Below, in pieces: positions 36,387 to 45,623 of a DNA stretch of 64,000 bases. Position 1 is the stretch's first letter, and each line of letters starts with the position of its first letter. Both the position numbers and the translations under genes were made by a program. The stretch spans positions 32,527 to 96,526 of the forward strand of contig NZ_MRCE01000023.1 in assembly GCF_001904725.1 (NCBI RefSeq). The letters run 5' to 3'. The DNA is from Phormidium ambiguum IAM M-71. GTDB taxonomy: Bacteria; Cyanobacteriota; Cyanobacteriia; Cyanobacteriales; Aerosakkonemataceae. The notes under the pieces are model-generated. The model searched no databases, had not been told where the DNA came from, and saw only the letters and a list, made by a program, of their open reading frames with translations.

Positions 36387-39300
36387 ATGAGAAATTACCT
36401 TGTTTCACTTGCCTTATTAAATAGTGCTTGGATGTGTTGCTTGATTGACGATCGCACCATTGCCCAAATTGTACCCGATGGGACTTTACCGACTAATTCG
36501 ATCGTCACGCCACAAGGAAATCAAAGTTTAATTGAAGGAGGAACTAGGGCAGGGAGTAATTTATTTCATAGCTTTCGTGAGTTTTCGATTCCTACTGGAG
36601 ACGAAGCTTTCTTCAACAATGGAGTAGACGTAAACAATATTTTTACCAGAATAACGGGTAGCGGAATTTCTAATATTGATGGACTGATTAAAGCCAATGG
36701 CACAGCAAATTTATTTTTTCTCAATCCAAATGGAATTGTATTTGGCCCTAATGCACGATTAAATATTGGTGGTTCTTTTGTAGCGAGTACAGCTAGCGGG
36801 ATTCGGTTTGCTGATGGGAAAGAGTTTAGTGCTAATCATCCCAATGGTTCGGCTTTATTGAGTATCAATGTACCTGTTGGCTTACAATTAGGAACCAATC
36901 CAGGCAGTATTATCAATCGAGCTAACGTAGCTACAGATAGTAACGCCTCTGTGCTCGGACTCCAAGTACCGACAGGCAACAGCATTACACTCATAGGAGG
37001 AGATATTGCTTTAGAAGGTGGCGGGTTGAATGCGCCAGGGGGTCGAATTGAACTGGGGGGTTTAGCCGGAGAAGGAACTGTAGGATTAGTAGTAGATGGG
37101 AATTCGCCGCGCCTCAACTTTCCATCGGATAGCATTTTGGCAAACGTTACTTTAACCAATGATGCCAGAATCAGCGTGCGCGGGACAGAAGGAGGAGATA
37201 TTGTTGTCAATACCAATAATTTGACAGCTACCGATGGTGGACGCTTAGTTGCAGGGACAGAAGGGCAGGGAAATGCGGGAAATATTACCGTTAATGGCAA
37301 TAACATTACCCTCTCTGGTGTAGGGTCTACCAAAACTGGAAGTGGATTCTACAATCAAGTTCTTTCTGGTGCTTCTGGCAGCGCGGGCAACATTTTTATT
37401 AATACTGGGTCACTTTCGTTAACTGATGGGGCGACAATCACGGGTGAAACATTTGGATTTGGGAATGCCGGAACCATATCGATAGTAGCTAGTGGTAGTG
37501 TTTCGATCTCTGGAACAAATACAGTTATCCTCAGCAATGTTCTCCGTAAAGCTATAGGCAATGTTGGCAGTATTCTGATTGAAGCTGACTCGGTTTCCTT
37601 AAGCGGTGGCGCTCAATTACAAGCTGGTATATTCTCTGGCGGTCAAGGAAAAAATTCAGGAATTATATCGATTAAAGCTCAAGATTTTATTTCTCTTACA
37701 GGTAGCGGTACCGCTATTTTCGGAGACATAGAGGCTGAAACTGTAGGCAATAGTAGCGATATTCAACTTTCAGCAGCATCAATTTCTTTAACTGAGGGTG
37801 CTATCCTAAACGCCAGTACCGCTGGACAAGGAAATGCAGGTAGTATCTTGGTACAGGCTAGCGGAGCCGTTTCTGTTGCTAATAGTCGTATCTTCAGCAC
37901 TGTTGGGAATACAGCAGAAGGGCGCGGCGGTAACATTACTGTAGTTGGGGAGTCACTATCATTAACTAATGATGCTCAATTAGCTGCTAGCACTAAAGGC
38001 AAGGGCGATACCGGAAGCATCTCAATACAAGTAAAAGATGCCCTATTTATGAGCAATAGTGGCATTTTGAATAGTGTGGGATCTGGAGGTATAGGAAACA
38101 GCGGTAGTATTCACATTCAGGCTGGGTCAGTTTCATTGATTGATGATGCTCAAATTGTGACAGGCGTTTTTAAAGCCTTTGAAACACAACCAGCTGGACA
38201 CGGGAATGCAGGAAATATCACGATAATTGCTCGCGATAGTATCACGCTGGCTGGAAATGATAGTAATTCATCGCAAACCACTGCCCTGTATAGCAGGGTG
38301 GAATCGGGAGCTATCGGTAATGCTGGTAATATTGATATCCAAACTGGTTCGCTCTCATTGCTTGATGGCGCTTCTCTGTCTGCTACTAACTTCGGGATAG
38401 AGGGGAATGCTGGTAATATCTCGATAAGAGCTACGGGTTCAGTTTCGCTCAGCGATAGCACTATTATTAGTGCCTTGGGTGTCTCTTCCTCTCCAACAAT
38501 AGGCCAGGGGGGTAATATTACTATACTTGCCGATTCACTAGCAATGACCAATAATGCTGCAATGTATACCAGTACCTTCGGGCTGGGAGATGCCGGAAGT
38601 GTGTTAGTGCAAGCATCTGGTTCTGTCTCTCTTGCTAATAGCAAAATATATACGGCAGTAGATTCAAATGCAGTAGGTAATGGCGGTAACATAAGTATTT
38701 TTGCTGGTTCATTTTCAATGACTGATGGGGCTGTATTGTTTGCAGATACTCAGGGAAGTGGAAATGCAGGAAACATATTTGTGCAGTCTGCTGGTGCTGT
38801 CTCTGTTACCAACAGCTGGATTTACAGCAATACTGGATCGCAAACCAGAGGTGATGGCGGTAACATTAATATCTTTGCTAGTTCGCTCTTAATGGATGGC
38901 ACTCAGTTAAGTGCCAGCACTTTTAAATTTGGGAAAGCTGGCGATATATTAATTCAGGTTGAGGATTCGGTTTCTCTAACAAATGGCAGTAGTATCGCCA
39001 CAGCTGTAGATAAAGGCGCAATAGGCGATGCAGGTGACATCAAAATTAAGGCCGATTCGTTCTTTGCTACTAGTTCACCATCTGCGATAGTCGTCAATAC
39101 TTTCGGACAAGGGAAAGCTGGCGATATATTAATCCAGGTTAGAGACTCGGTTTCTTTGGTCAATGGCAGTAGTATCGCCACAGCTGTAGGTACCAGCGAA
39201 GCCATAGGCGATGGGGGGAGCATTACGATTGAGACGGGTTCCTTCTTTGCTACTAAAGGTTCAGCAGTGCTTGGTAGTACTCTTGGTAAAGGAAAAGCTG

Positions 39301-40298
39301 GTAATATCACGATTGTAGCCCACGATACCATCTCCTTTGATGGGAGTTTTGCTGCAAGCGCAGAGGAAGATAAAGCGATCGGGAATGCGGGGACAATTAG
39401 GCTAACAGCGCGATCGCTCTCTTTAACTAGTGGTTCTGGGGTTACAGTTGCTAGTAGCGGATCGGAGGGAGCAGGTAGCTTAGAAATTGATGTAGGTTCT
39501 GTTCAGCTTTCCAATAGTCTCCTAAGTGCTGAAACCGCAGCGGGTAATCAAGGAAATATTAATCTCCGATCGTCATCCCTGATATTGCGCCGCAATAGTG
39601 CCATCAACACCAACGCCATTGGTACTGCAACTGGCGGCAACATCAATATCAACACTAATATCCTCGCGGCGCTGGAAAATAGTGACATCAGTGCTAATTC
39701 TCGCAACGCTCAAGGCGGTACGGTAACGATTAATGCTCAAGCTATCTTTGGCGCACAATCACGCACTAGGGAAGAACTTACTCGCTTACTCGACACTGAT
39801 GAACCAGAATTACTAAATCCTTCTCGCTTGCCTAGTAGTGATATCACTGCCACTGGTAAAGATGCTTCTTTAAGTGGGACAGTAGCGATTAATACTCCTG
39901 AAATCAATCCTGACGCTGCTTTAGTGGATTTACCACAAAATCTGGTAGATCCGACTACATTGGTTGCTTCGACTTGCCGCACTAAGGGAGAAGAAAAAAA
40001 CCAATTTACGATTACTGGAAGAGGCGGGTTGCCACCTAGTCCTCATGAAGCTCTGATTAATGACGCAACTTGGATGGATTTAAGACCGATCGCAACTACT
40101 ACATCTATTCAACCAAATAGCGATCGCAGTTCATCTACAACAATTAGTTCCCCTCGCACTCAGTACCCCCAGGAAATCGTCGAAGCTCAAGGATGGATTG
40201 TGAATGAAAAAGGTCAAGTAATCCTAGTCGCAGAAGCACCCAAACTCACTCCATCTGCTACTGGATTAGAAAACAATCCATGTTACCAAGCTCGATAA
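36387..40298 (+). CDS. two-partner secretion exoprotein (filamentous haemagglutinin N-terminal domain)
   Basis: A 1303-residue exported protein. The N-terminus (about 1-25) is a signal peptide. Next comes the TPS domain (about 28-150) with GNLFHSFREFSIP-like text (SNLFHSFREFSIP), ITGSGISNIDGLIKANGTAN and FFLNPNGIVFGPNARLNIGGSF. The middle is a long beta-helix of degenerate repeats (GNAGNISI, GSVSLSDS, ADSLAMTNNA). The end (LVDPTTLVASTCRTKGE...TITGRGGLPPSPHEAL) is the tail common in cyanobacterial members. It would cross the outer membrane through a TpsB pore, whose gene is not in this window. Function is likely adhesion or a surface matrix. Confidence 0.93.
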   Translation: MRNYLVSLALLNSAWMCCLIDDRTIAQIVPDGTLPTNSIVTPQGNQSLIEGGTRAGSNLFHSFREFSIPTGDEAFFNNGVDVNNIFTRITGSGISNIDGLIKANGTANLFFLNPNGIVFGPNARLNIGGSFVASTASGIRFADGKEFSANHPNGSALLSINVPVGLQLGTNPGSIINRANVATDSNASVLGLQVPTGNSITLIGGDIALEGGGLNAPGGRIELGGLAGEGTVGLVVDGNSPRLNFPSDSILANVTLTNDARISVRGTEGGDIVVNTNNLTATDGGRLVAGTEGQGNAGNITVNGNNITLSGVGSTKTGSGFYNQVLSGASGSAGNIFINTGSLSLTDGATITGETFGFGNAGTISIVASGSVSISGTNTVILSNVLRKAIGNVGSILIEADSVSLSGGAQLQAGIFSGGQGKNSGIISIKAQDFISLTGSGTAIFGDIEAETVGNSSDIQLSAASISLTEGAILNASTAGQGNAGSILVQASGAVSVANSRIFSTVGNTAEGRGGNITVVGESLSLTNDAQLAASTKGKGDTGSISIQVKDALFMSNSGILNSVGSGGIGNSGSIHIQAGSVSLIDDAQIVTGVFKAFETQPAGHGNAGNITIIARDSITLAGNDSNSSQTTALYSRVESGAIGNAGNIDIQTGSLSLLDGASLSATNFGIEGNAGNISIRATGSVSLSDSTIISALGVSSSPTIGQGGNITILADSLAMTNNAAMYTSTFGLGDAGSVLVQASGSVSLANSKIYTAVDSNAVGNGGNISIFAGSFSMTDGAVLFADTQGSGNAGNIFVQSAGAVSVTNSWIYSNTGSQTRGDGGNINIFASSLLMDGTQLSASTFKFGKAGDILIQVEDSVSLTNGSSIATAVDKGAIGDAGDIKIKADSFFATSSPSAIVVNTFGQGKAGDILIQVRDSVSLVNGSSIATAVGTSEAIGDGGSITIETGSFFATKGSAVLGSTLGKGKAGNITIVAHDTISFDGSFAASAEEDKAIGNAGTIRLTARSLSLTSGSGVTVASSGSEGAGSLEIDVGSVQLSNSLLSAETAAGNQGNINLRSSSLILRRNSAINTNAIGTATGGNININTNILAALENSDISANSRNAQGGTVTINAQAIFGAQSRTREELTRLLDTDEPELLNPSRLPSSDITATGKDASLSGTVAINTPEINPDAALVDLPQNLVDPTTLVASTCRTKGEEKNQFTITGRGGLPPSPHEALINDATWMDLRPIATTTSIQPNSDRSSSTTISSPRTQYPQEIVEAQGWIVNEKGQVILVAEAPKLTPSATGLENNPCYQAR

Positions 40299-40302
40299 CT
40301 TC

Positions 40303-40350
40303 TTCTCCCCTGCTCCTCTGCTCCCCTACCGCCCTTCCCCTGCAACCAAT
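40303..40350. repeat. short pyrimidine STRR tract
   Basis: CTCCCCTGCTCCTCTGCTCCCCTACCGCCCTTCCCCTGC following the exoprotein stop; a small member of the same repeat class as at 9110 and 15812. Confidence 0.6.
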
Positions 40351-40463
40351 TTCCCCAGGATTGAAATAATTCTGGTAAAATGGCGTACTATTAGATTAAA
40401 GTAAAGAAGTGTAAAGAATTATTAGTTTTGCATTAACCTTTGATTAATAAAACTTCTTGGTAA

Positions 40464-41312
40464 ATGTCCCAGCTTGAGATTTCGGTAAAACAGCCAATGC
40501 AGCAAAAACCTTTCATCACAAGAGTTCTGGCATCCGTAGTCGTCTTTTTCCTCTCCTTATCAATTTGGGCTGTAGCGCCTGCTGTAGCTCACGCATACGA
40601 AAATCCAGAATTACTACCTAGCACTCAAACGCCAATTATTGACCTTGCCAAAACCTTTACTGATATTCAGAAGGACGCACTGACAAAAGATATAGAAAAT
40701 TTTGAAGCCGAAACAGGCTGGAAACTTAGAGTATTAACACAGTACGATCGTACTCCAGGCAGAGCAGTCAAAAACTACTGGGGCTTAGATGATAAAAGCG
40801 TTCTTGTCATTGCTGACTCCAGAGGTGGAAACATCCTCAACTTCAACGTTGGAGATGCCGTTTATCAACTCCTACCCCGGACTTTTTGGATTGAACTACA
40901 AACTCGCTTCGGCAACCTCTACTTTGTCCGCGAACAAGGCGAAGCACAATCAATCATTCAATCCCTAGAATCCGTAAAAACTTGCTTAGCTCAAGGCGGT
41001 TGCAACGTAGTTCCCGGTTTACCGCGAGAACAATGGATTCTCACCTTAGTTACCTCTATTGTAGGGGGAGCAGTATTCGGATTTGCCGCTCATCCCCGGA
41101 AACCCGGACAACTTGTAGCATGGCAATGGGCATTAATTTTCTCGCCATTATGGGGAATTTTGTTTATTGCTTTCGGAATCGGCCCTGTAGTTAGCCGTAC
41201 TGCCGAATGGTTGCCCTTATTGCGGAATGTAGCAGGTTTCATCATTGGAGCCTTAGTCGCTTATCTTACCCCTACCGTTGGTTCCACATCAGAAGCTTCC
41301 AGCAGCCGCTAA
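40464..41312 (+). CDS. TPM domain membrane protein (Psb32/YgcG type)
   Basis: A 282-residue protein. A signal or membrane segment (SVVVFFLSLSIWAVAPAVAHA, about 24-44) leads to a TPM domain (PIIDLAKTFTDIQKDALTKDIENF; GWKLRVLTQYD; SVLVIADSRGGNILNF). Two or three hydrophobic helices follow (about 192-210, 219-240, 251-270). TPM proteins of photosynthetic cells act on the lumen side of thylakoids in photosystem II care, but this one has a longer membrane end than Psb32, so the exact role is open. Start is ATG 40464; an internal ATG is also possible. Confidence 0.8.
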   Translation: MSQLEISVKQPMQQKPFITRVLASVVVFFLSLSIWAVAPAVAHAYENPELLPSTQTPIIDLAKTFTDIQKDALTKDIENFEAETGWKLRVLTQYDRTPGRAVKNYWGLDDKSVLVIADSRGGNILNFNVGDAVYQLLPRTFWIELQTRFGNLYFVREQGEAQSIIQSLESVKTCLAQGGCNVVPGLPREQWILTLVTSIVGGAVFGFAAHPRKPGQLVAWQWALIFSPLWGILFIAFGIGPVVSRTAEWLPLLRNVAGFIIGALVAYLTPTVGSTSEASSSR

Positions 41313-41351
41313 CCTCCTGAGTTTAATTAATTATCCATATTTCACCAATTA

Positions 41352-41394
41352 AGACGCAAAGAATGCAAAAGTTAATTTTGTATTCTTTGCGTTC
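41352..41394. repeat. ACGCAAAGAATGCAAAA hairpin
   Basis: ACGCAAAGAATGCAAAA pairs with TTTTGTATTCTTTGCGT, a 17-bp stem with one mismatch, between the TPM gene and the cobH-like gene. It may terminate the TPM transcript. It belongs with the AACGCAGAGAA/GACGCAAAG dispersed family also seen near 260 and 58095. Confidence 0.7.
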
Positions 41395-41461
41395 TAGCTT
41401 TATGCTTTAAACGAACTTAAACAATACTTTAATCATCTAGGAGCTTCGGGGGCAGTTTCTC

Positions 41462-42091
41462 ATGGAATGGCATATCACAGATGCCCAAAGTTTAGCAATA
41501 ATCGATCGGGAAATCGGCGAACACATCTTTTCCCCAGCAGAATACGAAATCGTCCGCCGGGTAATTTATGATACAGCTGACTTTGAATATAAATCGCTGA
41601 TTCGTTTTTCTGAAAGAGCCTTACAAGCAGGCGCAGCCGCTTTAGCCGCCCGCACCACCATCGTCGTAGACGTACCAATGGTACAAGTTGGCATTACACC
41701 AATTATTCAAAACACCTTTGCCAACCCGGTTTACTGTAGCATGGACGCATTAACACGCCCCCAAAAAGAAAGAACTCGCGTCGCTTGGGGAATTGAAACA
41801 CTTGCTAAACGATATCCAGAAGGAATTTTTGTCGTTGGTCATGCTCAAACTGCTCTTTCTTCTTTGGTAGAATTAATTGAAAAAGAAGAAATTCGTCCAG
41901 CTTTAGTCATTGCTACACCCGCAGGTTTCGTGGATGTAGATGTGGTTAAAGATAGATTACAAGACTCACTAATTGCCCATATCCGCACTGAAGGGCGAAA
42001 AGGAAGCGCAGTAGTTGCAGCAGCCATTGTCAACGGATTAGTAGAATTAGCTTGGCAAGCTTATGGGCAAGAGGGGACAGTCGGAGTTTAG
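41462..42091 (+). CDS. cobH: precorrin-8X methylmutase-like protein
   Basis: A 209-residue protein of the CobH/CbiC family, which moves a methyl group from C-11 to C-12 in corrin (B12) synthesis. Landmarks: DAQSLAIIDREIG, FSPAEYEIVRRVIYDTADFEYKSLIRF, VVDVPMVQVGI, ALVIATPAGFVDV and GRKGSAVVAAAIVNGL. AGGAG lies upstream. The family's catalytic His normally sits in an IH-x-T stretch; here I read IYDTADF, so that residue appears to be Tyr. I do not know whether this is a general feature of the cyanobacterial branch. Other B12 genes are absent from the window. Confidence 0.88.
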   Translation: MEWHITDAQSLAIIDREIGEHIFSPAEYEIVRRVIYDTADFEYKSLIRFSERALQAGAAALAARTTIVVDVPMVQVGITPIIQNTFANPVYCSMDALTRPQKERTRVAWGIETLAKRYPEGIFVVGHAQTALSSLVELIEKEEIRPALVIATPAGFVDVDVVKDRLQDSLIAHIRTEGRKGSAVVAAAIVNGLVELAWQAYGQEGTVGV

Positions 42092-42161
42092 TAAATCTGA
42101 GATAGATTAGTACTAAAATTCATACTTTTGCGATTTCATCTTCCCTAAGAGAGATAAATTT

Positions 42162-42857
42162 ATGTCTTACTACTGGTTGTCTTATTTAATTCTGATTCCC
42201 GGAGCGTTGCTTATGTTCTGGGCGCAGAGTCAAATTCGCGGAACTTATTACCGCTACTCTCAAGTTCCTTCCAGCATGGGTATGAGTGGAGCAGATGTGG
42301 CTCAAGCCATTTTAGCGCAAATGGGAATCTACGATATTTCTGTTGAGCCAGTCGCCGGAGAACTGACAGACCATTATGACCCCAGTGCGAAAGCTGTTCG
42401 TCTATCTCAAGGAATTTATGGTTCTAGTTCAATAGCTGCGGCTGCGGTAGCTGCCCATGAGTGTGGTCATGTGTTACAAGACAAGCAAGGCTACAAATTT
42501 ATGAATTTGCGTGCCTCGTTAGTTCCAGTTGCTAATCTAGGTTCTCAGCTAGGCCCAACTTTAGTAATTATTGGGCTTTTCCTCACTTCAATGGGAGCAA
42601 TTTCTTCAGTTTTCATCAATATCGGAATTATCTTATTTCTGGGCGTAATTGCTTTTCATATCGTCACATTACCTGTAGAGTTTAATGCCTCTAGTCGTGC
42701 ATTGCGAATTATTAATGATTTAGGAATTCTACAAGGAGAAGAGAATAAAGCAGCGAGAAAAGTGTTAAATGCAGCTGCTTGGACTTATGTGGCAACTGCA
42801 TTTTATGGGGTTTTACAATTACTACAACTTTTGTTGATTTCTCGTAGTCGTAATTAA
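42162..42857 (+). CDS. zinc metallopeptidase (YugP type)
   Basis: A 231-residue membrane protein. The zinc site is HECGH (99-103) in AAAVAAHECGHVLQDKQGY. Hydrophobic helices occur at about 5-20, 119-140, 145-170 and near the C-terminus (YVATAFYGVLQLLQLLL). The C-terminal FNASSRALRIINDLGIL is typical for the family of neutral zinc metallopeptidases. Substrate unknown. Single gene, about 70 bp after the cobH-like gene and possibly cotranscribed with it. Confidence 0.88.
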   Translation: MSYYWLSYLILIPGALLMFWAQSQIRGTYYRYSQVPSSMGMSGADVAQAILAQMGIYDISVEPVAGELTDHYDPSAKAVRLSQGIYGSSSIAAAAVAAHECGHVLQDKQGYKFMNLRASLVPVANLGSQLGPTLVIIGLFLTSMGAISSVFINIGIILFLGVIAFHIVTLPVEFNASSRALRIINDLGILQGEENKAARKVLNAAAWTYVATAFYGVLQLLQLLLISRSRN

Positions 42858-42929
42858 AAAAATAATTTTTTTTTAACTTTAGTTTTTCATTGCACTAAAT
42901 GAAAGACTAAAGTTTTTATTAAATAACGA

Positions 42930-43685
42930 TTACCAATCATTGACTTTTTTTCGTCTTTTTGGTGGTTTGGCTGGTCGCATTTCTTCTGGTTCGATTTCTT
43001 CGTCAACAGGTCTTCTTCTCTTTTGTCTTTCCATTTTTTCGGATTTTTCAAACTTATAACTAAGTTCAGTAAACTCTTTGCGTTGAAGATAAGGATAATC
43101 GCTCACCCATAAATCTAGGTCAGAAATGTAAATGTCTGAAACCTTGGTAATAATTCCTAAGTCTGGTTTATTGGACATTACCAACATTTCAGCAGCTTGA
43201 CCTCTTCTTAGAGATTTATGAATTCTTTTGAGCGGAACTTGTAAACTAGTAGAAAAACCAGTTTCATCACCAACTTCGATATTTAACCGTTTTTCGCGGT
43301 TTTCAACAATTACTAATTCGCCTCGCTTGTTAACGTTTTGTTCTTTTCCTACTAGTTCTTCGGTAATGTACAAATCCCAAATTTCCCCTTTCCAAAAGCC
43401 ACTATATTTGTATTTGCGGCACTGGTAGTTACGTAAACTAGCGTGAAAAATAGGCCCCCATAAAAAATAGGAAGCAGTAAAGATACCACTTAATAGTACA
43501 AAAGCAGTATATTCTGGGCCTAAAAAGGTAACTTCCAGCCACCAAATTAACATAGCGGCAACTAAGGAGATTAGTAGTCGCAGGATAGCTTCAGTTGGCT
43601 TACCCCAATAGTATTTGTATTGACTTCCTGTAGCTAGGATAGGGATTAGTTGTTCAAATTTTTCGCGGGTGATGGGGATGAGCAT
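42930..43685 (-). CDS. membrane protein with basic Arg/Lys-rich tail
   Basis: A 251-residue protein. Two transmembrane helices sit near residues 33-70 (LRLLISLVAAMLIWWLEVTF; TAFVLLSGIFTASYFLWGPIF). A soluble beta-rich part follows (GFWKGEIWDLYITEELVGKE; RLNIEVGDETGFSTSL), then a charged tail (ERQKRRRPVDEE; AKPPKRRKKVNDW). I start at ATG 43685 (MLIPITREKF); the longer frame to 43793 runs through AT-rich repeat text GAATTCAGAATT and looks spurious. Conserved in cyanobacteria as far as I know; function unknown. It lies downstream of dapB, same strand, 112 bp apart. Confidence 0.75.
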   Translation of the reverse strand: MLIPITREKFEQLIPILATGSQYKYYWGKPTEAILRLLISLVAAMLIWWLEVTFLGPEYTAFVLLSGIFTASYFLWGPIFHASLRNYQCRKYKYSGFWKGEIWDLYITEELVGKEQNVNKRGELVIVENREKRLNIEVGDETGFSTSLQVPLKRIHKSLRRGQAAEMLVMSNKPDLGIITKVSDIYISDLDLWVSDYPYLQRKEFTELSYKFEKSEKMERQKRRRPVDEEIEPEEMRPAKPPKRRKKVNDW

Positions 43686-43797
43686 AATTATTAAGTATTG
43701 AATAATAAGCAATAGGTAATTGGTAGTTAGGGAAGAATTCAGAATGCAATATTTGATTTTAATTCTGAATTCTGAGTTTTTACCAATTGCCAATCAA

Positions 43798-44625
43798 CTA
43801 CAAAATCTTTTCTAATCCATATACTAACGATTTTAGTTGGGTAACTTGACGAATTGCTAGTAAGACTCCGGGCATATAACAGGCCCGATCGCTTGTATCA
43901 TGTCGTAAAGTGTAAATTTGGCCAGCTGCGCCAAAAATTACTTCTTGGTGAGCGATTAATCCAGGTAAGCGCACACTATGAATCCGAATTCCTTCTTCTG
44001 CTAAACTGCCTCTAGCGCCTGCTAATTTTTCCTCTTCGTTGACTAAAGGCGGATTAAAAGTTTTACCCAGTTCTGCCAAGAGTTTAGCAGTTTGAACTGC
44101 TGTACCGCTAGGAGCGTCGGCTTTTTGATTGTGGTGCAGTTCAATAATTTCTACATGGTCAAAATATTTGGATGCTTGAACAGCAGCTTGTTGCAGTAGC
44201 ACCATGCCAATAGAAAAATTGGGAATAATTAAACAGCCAGTACTCGCTTTTTCGGCAAATTCAGCTAATTCTTGGATTTGTTCGGTACTCATTCCAGTAG
44301 TTCCGACAACTGGACGCACGCCGTAAGCGATCGCAGACCGCACCGAATCATAAACTGTACTAGGATGGGTAAAATCTACCATTACCCCTAACTGTCTCTC
44401 CTGCGCCGCCATCGCCAGCATTGGCTCAAACTGATTAGTAATAGGCACTTCTAATGTGCCACATCCAGCTATTTCACCCGCATCTTTATCTAAAAGCTCT
44501 GGATTATGGTCTATTGCTCCCAATAGAGTCATATCACTTGCGCCAGCTACCGCTTTAATCACTTCACGGCCCATTTTGCCAGCTGCACCATTAACCACAA
44601 CGGGTATGGGATATTGATTCGTCAT
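43798..44625 (-). CDS. dapB: 4-hydroxy-tetrahydrodipicolinate reductase
   Basis: A 275-residue NAD(P)H enzyme of lysine and diaminopimelate synthesis. The cofactor motif is [19 protein letters not shown] caps the active site, and [18 protein letters not shown] has the catalytic His-His and Lys. [18 protein letters not shown] and the late [13 protein letters not shown] are also standard. Its product feeds peptidoglycan. A hairpin terminator of the gene upstream lies at 44678-44708. No other lysine gene is close. Confidence 0.97.
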   Translation of the reverse strand: MTNQYPIPVVVNGAAGKMGREVIKAVAGASDMTLLGAIDHNPELLDKDAGEIAGCGTLEVPITNQFEPMLAMAAQERQLGVMVDFTHPSTVYDSVRSAIAYGVRPVVGTTGMSTEQIQELAEFAEKASTGCLIIPNFSIGMVLLQQAAVQASKYFDHVEIIELHHNQKADAPSGTAVQTAKLLAELGKTFNPPLVNEEEKLAGARGSLAEEGIRIHSVRLPGLIAHQEVIFGAAGQIYTLRHDTSDRACYMPGVLLAIRQVTQLKSLVYGLEKIL

Positions 44626-44677
44626 TTCCTCAAAAATATCCTTATATCTGATAAGCGAATTCTAGACTAAAACAAAT

Positions 44678-44708
44678 GTCGCGTTGAGTTCAAACATCCC
44701 AACGCGAC
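44678..44708 (-). terminator. hairpin between the 94-aa gene and dapB
   Basis: GTCGCGTTG (44678-44686) pairs with CAACGCGAC (44700-44708); read on the minus strand it is followed by ATTTGTTTT. It should end the 44799-45083 transcript before dapB. Confidence 0.65.
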
Positions 44709-44798
44709 TAGAAAAAACTTAATTTATGTATTTTTTGGCAACAAGGCGGTGTAAGAAAGCTGTTCCAGTGCATCCTGAAATCATTCATAAATTTTTTA

Positions 44799-45083
44799 TC
44801 AATTATTTTCCGATGATTGGTTTCCTTCATCATTATGATTATCGTTTTGGAAGGGATTTTGACCAATACCAAGTTCTTTTTTAGAGCGTTTCAGCTGTTT
44901 CCACAATGCCTTAATTTGTTGATAAGCTTCTTCTGGCGCAAGCTTACCACTGGTTTCCAAAGCACAAATAAAGTTTACTCTTTGTGTAAATTCTTGCAAA
45001 TTGGCATTGAAAACTAAATTTTCTGGATTTACCGAACCGTAATAGCGGCTACGCGGATAAAGAAAATTAGAGCGTTCGTTCAT
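44799..45083 (-). CDS. small conserved cyanobacterial protein
   Basis: A 94-residue soluble protein. It begins with the distinctive FLYPRSRYYG and has a helical core (FTQRVNFICALETSGKLAPEEAYQQIKALWKQLKRS). A disordered Asn/Glu-rich tail follows (NDNHNDEGNQSSENN). The N-terminal pattern is one I associate with a cyanobacterial hypothetical family; I cannot give a function. Its stop lies 90 bp before the terminator hairpin that precedes dapB. Confidence 0.72.
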   Translation of the reverse strand: MNERSNFLYPRSRYYGSVNPENLVFNANLQEFTQRVNFICALETSGKLAPEEAYQQIKALWKQLKRSKKELGIGQNPFQNDNHNDEGNQSSENN

Positions 45084-45472
45084 CTGTTTCTCCAGTTCAA
45101 ATATACTTCTATTTCTGTTTTAATCTTTTTTTTCCGTTTTGTAATCTCTTTTAAGGTATATTGATATTTTTGTTAATAATAATACATTCCTTTAGAAAAA
45201 TGGAACAAATGAATGTATTTACTTAAAAAAGCATTTAATTGCTTATCATCCTAAGTAACTAACTAATATTAATATCAATTAAGCAAATTTTAAGATGTTT
45301 CAGAAGTTAGTGTATAAAGAAAAATTTTGTCTTTGTAAGGGCAGGTGAGAATAGTTAATTCCGTACTACTTTAACTACCAATTTATCTACCTAAACCCAC
45401 CCTTACTCAAAGTTGTTTCCTTATTACCCTACGTTACTCTGCTACTTTAGCTTCTAGTTTTAAAAATAGTAC
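45084..45472. other. gene-free region
   Basis: 389 bp between the 94-aa gene and the 31-aa gene. The only structure seen is a weak inverted repeat AATACATTC (45181-45189) / GAATGTATT (45211-45219). No ORF or RNA gene recognised. Confidence 0.45.
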
Positions 45473-45568
45473 TTATCCGCCTGCGGCGAAAGAAGCCATA
45501 ATCAAAACGGAAAGTAAAAGTCCGGGAGTGAGAAGTAACAACAACATTCCTAAATCGTGTAGATTCAT
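45473..45568 (-). CDS. 31-residue single-helix membrane protein
   Basis: I translated this by hand from ATG 45568 to TAA 45475-45473. The peptide starts MNLHDLGMLLLLLTPGLLL and continues SVLIMASFAAGG, giving one membrane helix over about residues 5-28. AGGAG lies 9 bases before the ATG, a very good ribosome site. It looks like the small single-helix subunits of photosynthetic or NDH complexes, yet it is none of PsbM, PsbT, PsbX, PetN, PetG, PsaM or PsaI as I recall them. It diverges from the TMEM14 gene by 55 bp. Confidence 0.65.
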   Translation of the reverse strand: MNLHDLGMLLLLLTPGLLLSVLIMASFAAGG

Positions 45569-45623
45569 AGAAAATTCTCCTAGATTGTGGTATGTTCTTC
45601 AGGTTAAATCAAAAATTCAAAAT

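Noticed and set aside
36836..39331. Several Pro/Ala/Ser-rich minus-strand frames inside the exoprotein gene
   Set aside because: They mirror the repetitive exoprotein sequence and show no independent signal.
41313..41461. Cobalamin riboswitch before the cobH-like gene
   Set aside because: The spacer is only 149 bp, is mostly a repeat hairpin and lacks the B12-box.
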